In this document: piece after piece, positions 44,159 through 53,077 of the stretch
Layout of the letters: every line of letters begins with the position of its first letter
Position numbering within the stretch: position 1 is the stretch's first letter
Origin: Myxococcales bacterium
GTDB lineage: Bacteria > Myxococcota_A > Polyangia > Haliangiales > Haliangiaceae
DNA length: 64,000 bases
Assembly: GCA_016717005.1 (NCBI GenBank)
Contig: JADJUF010000001.1
Coordinates: 496,001 to 560,000, forward strand
Direction: 5' to 3'
Program-made: the position numbers and the translations under genes
Notes under the pieces: generated by a model
The model's input: the letters and a program-made list of their open reading frames with translations, nothing else
The model's database searches: none
Told to the model about the DNA's origin: nothing

Positions 44159-44988
44159 GCCCGGCCCGGATCGAGGGGGACGCCCGCCGCGGCTGGATCG
44201 TCCCGGTCGGCGGCGCCGAGGACAAGGTCCCGCACGACGCCCGGATCTTGCGCCGCTTCGTCGCGGTCTCCGGCGGCGCCGACGCGCGCATCGCCGTGAT
44301 CCCGACGGCGTCGATGCTGCCCGACACCGGCGCGCGCTACGAGGGCGTGTTCCGCGAGCTCGGGGTCGCCGACGCGACCGCCCTGCCCTACGCGACCCGC
44401 GCCGACGCCACCCGGGACGACTGGATGGCGACGCTCGAGCACGCGACCGGCGTGTTCTTGACCGGCGGCCACCAGCTGCGGCTGTCGACGATCCTCGGCG
44501 GCACGCCGGTCGCCAAGGCCCTGCGCCGGCTCAACGCCGCCGGCGTCACGATCGGCGGCACCAGCGCCGGCGCGGCGATCCTGTCGGAGCACATGATCGC
44601 GTTCGGCAAGGAGGGCGCGACCCCGCTGGCCGGCGCCGCCGCGCTCGCGCCCGGGTTCGGCCTGACCAACCGCGTGATCATCGACCAGCACTTCCGGCAG
44701 CGCGATCGGCTCGGCCGCCTGCTCAGCGCCCTGGCCTACAACCCGTTCGCGATCGGCACCGGCCTCGACGAGGACACCGCGGCGTTCATCGACCCCGACG
44801 ATCGCATCGAGGTCGTCGGCTCGGGCGCGATCACGATCGTCGACGTCTCGGCGCTGACCCACTCGTCGATGGCCTCGGCCGGCCAGGGCGAGCCGATCTG
44901 CATGACCGGCGTGCGGCTCCACATCCTGACCAACGCCGCGACGTTCGACCTGCACACCCGCGCGGCGACCGCGCCGCCCCGCGAATGA
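44155..44988 (+). CDS. cphB: Cyanophycinase
   Basis: A 277-residue serine exopeptidase of the S51 family. The nucleophile elbow GGTSAGAAI places the catalytic Ser at residue 138, and the segment DQHFRQRDRLGRLLS is the typical cyanophycinase block. GGAEDK near the N-terminus and FLTGGHQLRL also match. It cuts cyanophycin into beta-Asp-Arg dipeptides. No signal peptide is present, so it acts on the cell's own granules rather than on external polymer. ATG 44155 overlaps the iadA stop (ATGA), which makes a tightly coupled degradation pair upstream of the synthetase. Confidence 0.95.
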   Translation: MSPARIEGDARRGWIVPVGGAEDKVPHDARILRRFVAVSGGADARIAVIPTASMLPDTGARYEGVFRELGVADATALPYATRADATRDDWMATLEHATGVFLTGGHQLRLSTILGGTPVAKALRRLNAAGVTIGGTSAGAAILSEHMIAFGKEGATPLAGAAALAPGFGLTNRVIIDQHFRQRDRLGRLLSALAYNPFAIGTGLDEDTAAFIDPDDRIEVVGSGAITIVDVSALTHSSMASAGQGEPICMTGVRLHILTNAATFDLHTRAATAPPRE

Positions 44989-45137
44989 GCTGCGGCGGAC
45001 CGGTCGGGGACGTGCCCCGACCGGCCCCGCAACGCCCCGCCAGGACGCGCGCCGCCGGTCGCGCGGCCTGCGCTTCGACCGGCCCCGTTCCACGCTCTGA
45101 CGTCCCGTCTCACCACCTCGCCCGGAGCCAGCAACCC

Positions 45138-47927
45138 ATGAAGATCCTCGAGCGGCGCGTCTACCGCGGCCCCAGCCAGTACGCGCACTTCCCGGTCATG
45201 CGGCTCACGATGGACCTCGGCGAGCTCGAGGCGTGGCCGAGCGCGAAGATCGCCGGCTTCAACCCGGCCCTGCTCGCGGCGCTGCCCGGGCTCGATCAGC
45301 ACACCTGCTCGTTCGGCGTGGCGGGCGGCTTCGTCCGGCGCCTCACCGAGGACACCGGCACCTGGCTCGGCCACGTGCTCGAGCACGTCGCGATCGAGCT
45401 GCAGCAGCTCGCCGGCGCCAAGGTGACGTTCGGGAAGACCCGCTCGGCCGGCGCGCCGGGCCAGTACTACGTGGTCTACGAGTACGAGGAGGAGCGCGTC
45501 GGCGAGGCCGCCGGCGACCTCGCGCTCGCGCTCTTGCAGCAGCTCCTGCCGATCGAGCTGCGCCCGGCCCAGCCGCCCCGCGAGCCGGCCTGGAGCTTCA
45601 AGGACGAGCTCGACGCGCTGATCACGCTGGCGCAGCGCCGCCAGCTCGGCCCCTCGACCGGGTCGCTGGTGCGGGCGGCCGAGGCCCGCGACATCCCGTG
45701 GCTGCGCCTCAACGACTACTCGCTGGTGCAGTTCGGCCACGGCAAGTACCAGAAGCGGATCCAGGCCACGGTCACCAGCGAGACCCGCCACATCGCGGTC
45801 GCGATCGCCTCGGACAAGGAGGAGACCAACCGCATCCTCGGCGACCTCGGCCTGCCGGTGCCGCAGCAGCGCCTGGCCCGGACCGCCGAGGAGGCCGCGC
45901 GCGCGGCCGAGCGCCTCGGCTACCCGGTGGTGGTCAAGCCGCTCGACGCCAACCACGGCCGCGGCGTGTCGATCAACCTCCGGACCTCGGACGAGGTCCG
46001 GCTCGCGTTCGACAAGGCCCGCGAGCACGCGCGCACGATCGTGATCGAGACCTTCCTCGAGGGCTTCGACCACCGGATGCTGGTCGTCAACGGCGCGCTG
46101 GTCGCCGTCGCCAAGCGCGTCCCCGGCCACGTCGTCGGCGACGGCGCCCACACGATCACCGAGCTGGTCGACCTGGTCAACGCCGACCCGCGCCGCGGCC
46201 TCGGCCACGAGAAGGTCTTGACCCGCCTCGAGTTCGATCACCAGGCCGAGCGCCTGATGGAGCAGCACGGGATCACGGCCGACCACGTCCTGCCCGCGGG
46301 CGAGGTGTTCTTCCTGCGCTCGACCGGCAACCTCTCGACCGGCGGCACCGCGGTCGATCTCACCGACGTGGTCCACCCCGACAACCGCGAGATGGCCGAG
46401 CGGGCGTCGCAGGCGATCGGCCTCGACGTGGCCGGCATCGACTTCATCACGCGCGACATCAGCCGCTCGTACCGCGAGGTCGGCGGCGGCATCTGCGAGG
46501 TCAACGCCGCGCCCGGCTTCCGCATGCACGTGGCGCCGACCGAGGGCAAGCCCCGCGACGTCGCCGGGCCGGTCATGGACATGCTGTTCCCGCCGGGCAC
46601 GCCGGCCCGCATCCCGATCGCGGCGATCACCGGCACCAACGGCAAGACCACGACCGCGCGCATGCTCGCGCACATCCACAAGATGGACGGCCGCAAGGTC
46701 GGGCTCGCGACCACCGACGGCGTCTACGTCGACGGCGAGCGGACCGTCGTCGGCGACATGACCGGCCCGCGCGCCGCGCAGATGGTCCTGCGCGATCCCG
46801 AGGTCGACCTGGCGGTGCTCGAGACCGCCCGCGGCGGCCTGGTGCGTGCCGGCATGGGCTACCGCACGTGCGACGTCGGCGCGGTGCTCAACGTCACCGC
46901 CGATCACCTCGGCCTCAAGGGCATCGACACGCTCGAGCAGCTGGCCGAGATCAAGCGCATCGTCGTCGAGGTCGCGCGCGGCACCGCGGTGCTCAACGCC
47001 GACGACCTGCGGTGCCTGAAGATGGCCGACCACACCCAGGCGGCGCGGATCGCCTACGTCACGATGAACCCGCGCCACGAGCTGGTGCGCCAGCACATCA
47101 GCGCCGGCGGCCTCGCGGCCGTGCTCGAGGACCAGATCCGCGGCCAGATGATCACGCTCTACGATCACGGCGCGCACCTGCCGCTGGTCTGGACCCACCT
47201 GATCCCGGCGACGCTCGAGGGCGCGGCCCTGCACAACGTCCACAACGCGATGGTCGCCGCGGTCATGGCGTACGCGATGGGCGTGAAGGTCGAGAACATC
47301 CGCCAGGGCCTGCGCACCTTCGACACCACGTTCTTCCAGGCGCCGGGCCGCCTCAACGTCTACGACAAGCTGCCGTTCAAGGTGATCCTCGACTACGGCC
47401 ACAACCCGGCCGCGGTCCAGGCGATGGCCGCCTTGGTCGGCCGGCTCGAGGTCGCCGGCCGCCGCATCGCCGTGGTCTCGGCGCCGGGCGATCGCCGCGA
47501 CGACGATCTCACGGCGATCGCGCGGATCGCCGGCCAGGCGTTCGACCACATCATCTTCCGGCGCGACGAGGATCGGCGCGGGCGCGGCCCCGACGAGGTG
47601 CCGACGATGATGCAGGCGGCGCTCGTGGCCGACGGCTACCCCGCGGCCCAGACCCAGGTGATCGTCGACGAGCAGCAGGCGATCGCCGCGGCGCTCCGGC
47701 TGGCCCAGCCCGGCGACCTGCTGGTCATCTTCGGCGACAACATCACGCGGTCGTGGAAGCAGATCATCTACTTCAAGGGCGAGGAGCCGGCGGCCGACGC
47801 GGCCGAGCCCCCGGCGGCGCCGGTCCGCGCGGCCGCGCGCGCCGAGCAGGTCGAGGTCCCGCTCGGCGGCGGCGCGGTGATCGCCGACGAGCGCGGCGTG
47901 CGCCTCGCGCGCGAGACCGACGACTGA
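45138..47927 (+). CDS. cphA: Cyanophycin synthetase
   Basis: A 929-residue enzyme of full family length. Three parts are visible. First, an N-terminal domain (RRVYRGPSQYAHFP to about 160). Second, an ATP-grasp domain (about 220-480; VVVKPLDANHGRGVS, EVNAAPGFRMH) that adds aspartate to the backbone. Third, a Mur-ligase-like domain from about 490 with P-loop GTNGKTTTAR, DGVYVDGERTVVGDMTGP and LETARGGLVRAG, which attaches arginine to the side chains. The product is the insoluble nitrogen reserve multi-L-arginyl-poly-aspartate. It starts 149 nt after cphB, so it may have its own promoter, though none is clear. The tail (APVRAAARAEQVEV) is low complexity. Confidence 0.96.
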   Translation: MKILERRVYRGPSQYAHFPVMRLTMDLGELEAWPSAKIAGFNPALLAALPGLDQHTCSFGVAGGFVRRLTEDTGTWLGHVLEHVAIELQQLAGAKVTFGKTRSAGAPGQYYVVYEYEEERVGEAAGDLALALLQQLLPIELRPAQPPREPAWSFKDELDALITLAQRRQLGPSTGSLVRAAEARDIPWLRLNDYSLVQFGHGKYQKRIQATVTSETRHIAVAIASDKEETNRILGDLGLPVPQQRLARTAEEAARAAERLGYPVVVKPLDANHGRGVSINLRTSDEVRLAFDKAREHARTIVIETFLEGFDHRMLVVNGALVAVAKRVPGHVVGDGAHTITELVDLVNADPRRGLGHEKVLTRLEFDHQAERLMEQHGITADHVLPAGEVFFLRSTGNLSTGGTAVDLTDVVHPDNREMAERASQAIGLDVAGIDFITRDISRSYREVGGGICEVNAAPGFRMHVAPTEGKPRDVAGPVMDMLFPPGTPARIPIAAITGTNGKTTTARMLAHIHKMDGRKVGLATTDGVYVDGERTVVGDMTGPRAAQMVLRDPEVDLAVLETARGGLVRAGMGYRTCDVGAVLNVTADHLGLKGIDTLEQLAEIKRIVVEVARGTAVLNADDLRCLKMADHTQAARIAYVTMNPRHELVRQHISAGGLAAVLEDQIRGQMITLYDHGAHLPLVWTHLIPATLEGAALHNVHNAMVAAVMAYAMGVKVENIRQGLRTFDTTFFQAPGRLNVYDKLPFKVILDYGHNPAAVQAMAALVGRLEVAGRRIAVVSAPGDRRDDDLTAIARIAGQAFDHIIFRRDEDRRGRGPDEVPTMMQAALVADGYPAAQTQVIVDEQQAIAAALRLAQPGDLLVIFGDNITRSWKQIIYFKGEEPAADAAEPPAAPVRAAARAEQVEVPLGGGAVIADERGVRLARETDD

Positions 47928-47932
47928 CCCCG

Positions 47933-49630
47933 ATGCGGCTGGTCGATTCGCGGCGCCTGACCGGGCCCAACCTCTACGCGCCCAGCCCCGGGGCGATCGC
48001 CGAGGTGGCGTGGGACGCGGCGTGGCTCGCCGGCGGCGGCGATCCGGCCCAGGCGATCGCGCGCTGGCGGGAGCAGCTCGCGCGCATGCTGGCGCCGCTG
48101 GGCCTGGCGCCGACGGTGATCACGGCGCGGCGCTTCACCGGCGGCGCGGCGCTGTTCGTCGCGGCGCCGTGGGATCTGCTGACGCCGACGACCGAGCTCA
48201 ACGAGTGGGCGGTCGCCAGCGCCGCCCAGGTGCTCGCGGGCGCGGCCGAGCCGCCGCTCGAGCCGGCCCGCGCCGAGCTGGCGTTGGCCCTGACGGCGGC
48301 GCACCGGCCCCACCTGGCCGAGCTGGTGCGGGCCGCGCGCGCCCGCGGCGTCCCGGTGCTGCTCGACGACGACCGCATCACGATCGGCAGCGGCGCGGAC
48401 CTGATCGGCTTCACCGCCGACGAGCCGCTGCCGGCGCCGGCCGAGCTGCCGTGGGCCGCGCTCGCGGCCATGCCGATCGCCCTGGTCACCGGCACCAACG
48501 GCAAGACCACGACCACGCGGCTGGTCGCGCGCATGGCGCGGCTGGCGGGCCGCCACCCGGGCGTCAGCTCGTCGGACGGCGTCGCGGTCGACGAGCGCTT
48601 CATCGAGCGCGGCGACTGGAGCGGCCCCGACGCCGCGCGGCGGGTGCTGCGCCACCCCGGCGTCGATCTCGCCGTGCTCGAGGTCGCGCGCGGCGGCATC
48701 TTGCGCCGCGGCCTGGCGATCGAGGCCGCCGACGCGGCGGTCATCACCAACGTCACCGCCGATCACCTCGGCGGCTACGGCGTCGACGACCTCGCGACGA
48801 TGACCCAGGCCAAGGCGGTGGCGGCGCGGGCCGCGCGCACGGTCGTGCTCAACGCCGACGATCCCGAGCTGGTGGCGCTGGCGCCGACGCTGACCGCGCC
48901 GATCGTCTGGTTCGGCCGCGATCCCGACGGCGCGGTGCTCGCCGGGCACGTCGCGCGCGGCGGCGGCGCCTGGGCCGTGCGCGCCGGGCAGATCGTCCAC
49001 TGGCGCGGCGGCGGCGAGGCCGCGCGCGCGGTCATCGCGGTCGACGACGTGCCGCTGACCTTCGGCGGCCGCGCCGGCTACAACGTCGACAACGCGCTCG
49101 CGGCCGCGGCGCTGGCCACCGCGCTCGGCCTGCCCGACGCCGCGGTGGTCGCCGGGCTGCGCGCGTTCACCTCGTCGCCCGACGACAACCCGGGCCGCGG
49201 CAACCTGATCGACGTCCGCGGCGTGCAGGTGCTCGTCGACTTCGGCCACAACCCGGCGGCGGTGCGGGGCGTGATCGCGCTGGCCGCGTCGCTGTGCACC
49301 GGCCGGCTGTTCGTCAGCCTCGGCATGCCCGGCGATCGCCCCGACGACGAGCTGGTCGAGGTCGCGCGCGCGATCGCGGCCGCGCGCCCGCACCAGGTCC
49401 GGGTCCACGAGCTGCCCGACCACCAGCGCGGCCGGGCCCCGACGGTCGTGCCGCGCCTGCTGACCGACGCGATGGTCGCGGCCGGCCTCGACGTGGACGC
49501 CGTGCGCGCGGCCGCCGGCGAGGTCGCCGCGGTCGCCGCGGCCCTCGGGGTCGCCGGCCCCGGCGACGTCGTGCTGGTCCTGGTCCACCTCGACGACGAC
49601 GTCTACCGCCTGCTGGCCGAGCGCGCATGA
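47933..49630 (+). CDS. CphA-like Mur ligase lacking the ATP-grasp domain
   Basis: A 565-residue protein starting 5 nt after cphA. Its first residues (MRLVDSRRLTGPNLYAPS) resemble the CphA N-terminal domain. The P-loop GTNGKTTTTR follows at about residue 186, where CphA has its 300-residue ATP-grasp domain. The remainder parallels the CphA Mur domain closely (SSDGVAVDERF, GDWSGPDAARRVL, LEVARGGILRRG, NVTADHLGGYG, VLVDFGHNPAAV). It is therefore a natural N plus M form of cyanophycin synthetase, not a truncation artefact, as both ends are intact. It differs from cyanobacterial CphA2, which keeps the ATP-grasp domain. The role is unknown; it may add a side-chain residue or partner with CphA. Confidence 0.88.
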   Translation: MRLVDSRRLTGPNLYAPSPGAIAEVAWDAAWLAGGGDPAQAIARWREQLARMLAPLGLAPTVITARRFTGGAALFVAAPWDLLTPTTELNEWAVASAAQVLAGAAEPPLEPARAELALALTAAHRPHLAELVRAARARGVPVLLDDDRITIGSGADLIGFTADEPLPAPAELPWAALAAMPIALVTGTNGKTTTTRLVARMARLAGRHPGVSSSDGVAVDERFIERGDWSGPDAARRVLRHPGVDLAVLEVARGGILRRGLAIEAADAAVITNVTADHLGGYGVDDLATMTQAKAVAARAARTVVLNADDPELVALAPTLTAPIVWFGRDPDGAVLAGHVARGGGAWAVRAGQIVHWRGGGEAARAVIAVDDVPLTFGGRAGYNVDNALAAAALATALGLPDAAVVAGLRAFTSSPDDNPGRGNLIDVRGVQVLVDFGHNPAAVRGVIALAASLCTGRLFVSLGMPGDRPDDELVEVARAIAAARPHQVRVHELPDHQRGRAPTVVPRLLTDAMVAAGLDVDAVRAAAGEVAAVAAALGVAGPGDVVLVLVHLDDDVYRLLAERA

Positions 49631-49759
49631 CGCCAGGCCTGGCCTGGATCGCGCCCGGCCGCGCTCCACCTCGCGCGCGCTCGAGGCGCGGCCGGCCGCA
49701 GCGCGGCGCCGCTCCGCGTGGCGCGGCGGCCCGGGTCAACCCAGGCAGCTGGCCGCGCG

Positions 49760-51490
49760 TCAGTACGCGGCCTCCATCAGCAGCAGGTTGGCGTTGGGCG
49801 CCGCGCGCGCGTGCCGGCGCGGCCGGCCCACGTCAGCGGCGGCCGCGGCGCGCAGCGGCGCGACCTCGGCGCCGGCCAGCGCCGCCAGCTCGCGGCGCCA
49901 GCGCGTGGCGGCGACCGGATCGTCGGCGGCGACCGCGGCCCGGGCGCCCCACAGCAACAGCTGGCCGCGCGGGTACGCCAGGGTCTCGTGCGCCAGCCCG
50001 GCCGCGGCGTGATCGCGGGCCTCGGCCCAGCGCCGGCGCCGCAGCGCGGTCCAGGTCATCGCCAGCCGCAGCGACGGATCCGCCGGGGCCGCGGCGATCG
50101 CCTCGGCCAGCGCCGCGGCGGTGGCGTCGACGTCGTGCGTGGTCTGCGCGATCGTGACCGCGCGCGCGACCGCGTCGGTCGCCGCGGCCCGCGGCCGCAC
50201 CGGCCCGGCCGACACCGTGACGCCGGCCGCGGCCGGGATCGGGGCGTCGACCTGCCACGCGCCCGGCGTCCCGTCCCAGTCGAGGTCGAGCGTGAGCCAG
50301 GCGCCGTCGCCGACCGGCGCCGCCGCGGCGCCGAGCGTGATCCGGTTGCGGGCCGGCTCGACCACGACCGAGTGGACCTGGCACGCCTGCGCCACCACCG
50401 CGCCGAGCTGGCGCTCGACCGTCGGCGCCGCGGGATCGCGTCGGTCGGTCAGCATCGCCACCAGCGCGTCGACGTCGGCGCCGCCGGCGGCGCGCGCGTC
50501 GGCGATCAGCTCGCGCAGCCGCGCCTCGCGGCGATCGGAGTGCCGCGCCCACGCCGGCGACGCCGCGACCTCGCCGTCGACCATGCCGGGGTCGCGGTAG
50601 CGGTTGGCGACGATCAGGTGCTCGTCGCCGGCGCCGGGCCGCACGGTCGCGACCCGCGCGGCGTTGACCTCGACGACGATCGCCCGCCGCTCGCGCCACG
50701 ACGACACCGCGATGCCCCAGCTCGACGCGACCGGCCGCCGCCGCGCCAGGCGCTCGACGTCGGCGAGGGTCTCGGCCTCGCTCGCCAGCTCGTGGATGAA
50801 GTCGACCACGGTCGCGCCGTCGAAGCCGACCTGCCGGTGGAAGCGGGTGTGGCTGGTGAACGTCAGCCCGGCCTGGTTCCACACCGTCACCACCGGCGTG
50901 TCGCCGCCGCGGGTGGTGATGAACGCGTAGCGCTGGCCGCCGGTCGGGTGACAGATGACCATCGCCGGCGCCGCGTCCCACACGCCGATGCCGGGGAAGT
51001 CGAAGTTGCGCGCGTGCCGGAGCGCGCCGTCAGCAGAGGCCCCGCCCCAGACGATCGCCGTCGAGCACGCCGGCTGCGCCGCGGCCAGCGCCAGGCCCCG
51101 GGCCGGCGCCCCGAACCGCCCGACCGCGAGCTTGGCCGCGACGCCGACCGCGTTCTGGAACAGATCCATCACCGCGAGGTAGCGGGACCACGCCGGCGGG
51201 TGCCCCAGCGCAGCCATGAACGCGCGGCTGCGCGCGACCAGCGCCGGCGGCCGGGCCGCCTCGAGCCGCGCCAGCAGCACCTCGGCGACCCCGCGGATCG
51301 CGAGGGCCGCGGCCGGGCGCAGGGGCGCCGGCACCTCGCCGGTCAGCAGGTGGGCCGGCAGGTCGCGGTAGTGCGCGACCGCGGCGTCGCCGCCGCCGGC
51401 AGCGGCCAGGAGCGCGCCGTGCTGGTGGCCGAGCTCGGCCTGGGTGCCGGCGATGCGCGCGATCCAGAGCGGACGGGGACTGGGGGTCAT
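49760..51490 (-). CDS. C45-type N-terminal-nucleophile acyltransferase/hydrolase
   Basis: A 576-residue protein with the fold signature of acyl-CoA:6-aminopenicillanate acyltransferase-like proteins: the nucleophile Cys142 in QPACSTAIVWGG, then HARNFDFPG and VVTVWNQAGLTFTSHT. These enzymes mature by self-cleavage before the Cys and act on amide bonds. The C-terminal 160 residues look like helical repeats (LAMTWTALRRRRWAEARDHA). No signal peptide is present. ATG 51490 overlaps the TetR gene stop by 4 nt, so the regulator and enzyme form one unit controlled by the operator region at 52128-52170. Its substrate could be an amide signal, an antibiotic or a peptide; nothing in the sequence decides. 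Confidence 0.82.
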   Translation of the reverse strand: MTPSPRPLWIARIAGTQAELGHQHGALLAAAGGGDAAVAHYRDLPAHLLTGEVPAPLRPAAALAIRGVAEVLLARLEAARPPALVARSRAFMAALGHPPAWSRYLAVMDLFQNAVGVAAKLAVGRFGAPARGLALAAAQPACSTAIVWGGASADGALRHARNFDFPGIGVWDAAPAMVICHPTGGQRYAFITTRGGDTPVVTVWNQAGLTFTSHTRFHRQVGFDGATVVDFIHELASEAETLADVERLARRRPVASSWGIAVSSWRERRAIVVEVNAARVATVRPGAGDEHLIVANRYRDPGMVDGEVAASPAWARHSDRREARLRELIADARAAGGADVDALVAMLTDRRDPAAPTVERQLGAVVAQACQVHSVVVEPARNRITLGAAAAPVGDGAWLTLDLDWDGTPGAWQVDAPIPAAAGVTVSAGPVRPRAAATDAVARAVTIAQTTHDVDATAAALAEAIAAAPADPSLRLAMTWTALRRRRWAEARDHAAAGLAHETLAYPRGQLLLWGARAAVAADDPVAATRWRRELAALAGAEVAPLRAAAAADVGRPRRHARAAPNANLLLMEAAY

Positions 51491-52125
51491 GAGGTTCCTC
51501 GGGCTGGGCGCGAGCGCGGACGCCGGCGCGGTGGCGGGGACACGATCAGCGGCGCCAGCACGCGCCGCCACAGCTCGTCGACGGTCGCGGACGCGGCGCC
51601 GGTGCGCGTGATCGACTGCACGACCGTCCCGTCGAGGACCGTCAGCACCAGATCGACGATGCGCTCGGGCTCGCACGGCGCGACCACGCCGCGCTCGACG
51701 CCGACGCGCACCCGCGCGACCAGATCGGCGCGCAGGATCTCGCCGGCGGCGCGGCTGCGGGCCAGCAGCACCTCGGGATCGGTGTCGCCGGCGGCCCACA
51801 GCTGGAACAGCAGGATCACCAGATCGCGGCGCTCGTGCTGGTACGCGACCGTGGCCCGGGCCAGCTCGCCCAGCGCCTCGATCGGGTGATCGATCGCGGT
51901 CAGGCGCGCGGCGATGTGGGTCGCGTAGCCGCGGTAGACCTCCTCGACCGCGGCCAGCAGCAGGCCCGACAGATCGCGGAAGTAGAAGTAGAGCGTCGGC
52001 CGCTTCACGCCCAGCGCCGTCGCGAGCTCGCTCATCGTCAGGCGCCCGACCCCGCGCGCGCGCATCAGCGCCAGGGTCTGTTCGACCAGGGCGGTGCGGC
52101 GGGCGGCGTCGAAGTGGCGGGGCAT
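51487..52125 (-). CDS. TetR-family transcriptional regulator
   Basis: A 212-residue repressor. The N-terminal helix-turn-helix is clear (ELATALGVKRPTLYFYFRDLSGLL) and the C-terminal ligand-binding helices are variable. ATG 52125 gives the normal short lead before the first helix. Two inverted repeats sharing TGAC/GTCA halves lie directly upstream, over its own -10 and -35 boxes, so autoregulation is likely. It is the first gene of a two-gene unit with the C45 enzyme and probably responds to that enzyme's substrate or a related compound (inference). Confidence 0.92.
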   Translation of the reverse strand: MPRHFDAARRTALVEQTLALMRARGVGRLTMSELATALGVKRPTLYFYFRDLSGLLLAAVEEVYRGYATHIAARLTAIDHPIEALGELARATVAYQHERRDLVILLFQLWAAGDTDPEVLLARSRAAGEILRADLVARVRVGVERGVVAPCEPERIVDLVLTVLDGTVVQSITRTGAASATVDELWRRVLAPLIVSPPPRRRPRSRPARGTS

Positions 52126-52127
52126 AA

Positions 52128-52170
52128 CCTGACAGAGCGTCAGGCTATTCATTTTCTGACACACTGTCAA
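52128..52170 (-). promoter_or_regulatory. TetR promoter with two operator-like inverted repeats
   Basis: CCTGAC (52128-52133) and GTCAGG (52139-52144) form a perfect dyad. CTGACA (52156-52161) and TGTCAA (52165-52170) form a second, with one mismatch. On the minus strand TTGACA (52165-52170) is the -35 and TAGCCT (52142-52147) the -10, 17 bp apart. Each dyad covers one promoter box. Confidence 0.7.
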
Positions 52171-52281
52171 GATACGACCTCGAGGAAGATCGGCGCCGCT
52201 TCGCTCGTAAGCTGCTGTGCCAGGATTTCCCGGCCGCCCTGCCGTTGACGCGCAGCCGGTTCGTGTAACCTCGCAACGCCA

Positions 52282-52884
52282 ATGGCCGAGACGCGGCTCC
52301 GCTCCCAGGGTGACGACGAGGTGGTCCTCCAGCGACCACAGGACTCGCGCGTGTCGATCCCGGTGTTCCACACCCAGTCGTCATGCGCGGGTGCGGTCGC
52401 GGCGTATCTGATGCGCCGGATCGCCTACCGCGCCGGCGCCTACGCGCCCGGCATCCAGGAGTACGTGTTCTTCGAGCTCTCGAACCACACGGTCTCGGGC
52501 GGCTCGATCGACGCGGTCCAGCGCTGGTTCGGCGGCCGCGTCGGCGATCTGCAGGAGCTCGGCTACCGGCTCAACGCCCGCCGCGTGATGGAGCCGACGC
52601 CGACCATCCTCGACTGGGTCAAGGAGGGGCGCGGCTTCCGCGGCGCGCTGATCCCGACCAACTTCCGCAAGCTGCACCCCACCGAGGACGACGATCCGGT
52701 CCACGCCGTCGGCGTGGCGATCGATCGCCTCGACCCCGCCGCCGACGAAGAGCTGCTGATGATCGACCCGTGGCCCGGCACCAACGGCGCCCTCGACCGC
52801 TCCAAGATCCCCGCCACCCTCGAGTCAGCCCACCGCGACTTCAAGTTCAACGCGATCATCTTCTACTGGGCCGGCTGGAGCTGA
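52282..52884 (+). CDS. Papain/C39-like protein, uncharacterised
   Basis: A 200-residue soluble protein, divergent from the TetR gene. The layout suggests a papain-type fold: a candidate Cys in HTQSSCAGAVAAYL, a candidate His in DPVHAVGVAID and a final Asp in LLMIDPWPGTNG, in the order Cys-His-Asp seen in C39-like peptidases. The helical region between contains FFELSNHTVSGGS. No partner transporter or bacteriocin precursor is adjacent, so a C39 leader-peptide role is not indicated. TTGACG about 40 nt upstream may be a -35, but the spacing to TAACCT is short. The catalytic residues are inferred, not certain. Confidence 0.72.
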   Translation: MAETRLRSQGDDEVVLQRPQDSRVSIPVFHTQSSCAGAVAAYLMRRIAYRAGAYAPGIQEYVFFELSNHTVSGGSIDAVQRWFGGRVGDLQELGYRLNARRVMEPTPTILDWVKEGRGFRGALIPTNFRKLHPTEDDDPVHAVGVAIDRLDPAADEELLMIDPWPGTNGALDRSKIPATLESAHRDFKFNAIIFYWAGWS

Positions 52885-52891
52885 GACCTTA

Positions 52892-52914
52892 GAGGGTTTT
52901 TCGAAAAAACCCTC
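52892..52914 (+). terminator. Strong terminator hairpin
   Basis: GAGGGTTTTT (52892-52901) pairs with AAAAACCCTC (52905-52914) around CGA, starting 8 nt after the stop at 52884. The T run is inside the stem, so it could terminate transcription in both directions. Confidence 0.75.
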
Positions 52915-53077
52915 CCCCGGCATGCGCCGGGGCCCAGGCAGGTGTAGGGGCGCTCCGAGGCCGGTGGTCAGCACCGATCCACGGCGGCACGTCGAGAGGC
53001 AGGCCCGGAGCGCGGCGCGGAGCCACCGCCTCCGCCCGAGCGCCGGGCGAGCGGGCGATCGGCCGACACCCGACGGG

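Noticed and set aside
45233..47930. Plus-strand frame through cphA continuous with the Mur-ligase gene
   Set aside because: The part before 47933 is an out-of-frame arginine-rich shadow of cphA; the real protein starts at ATG 47933.
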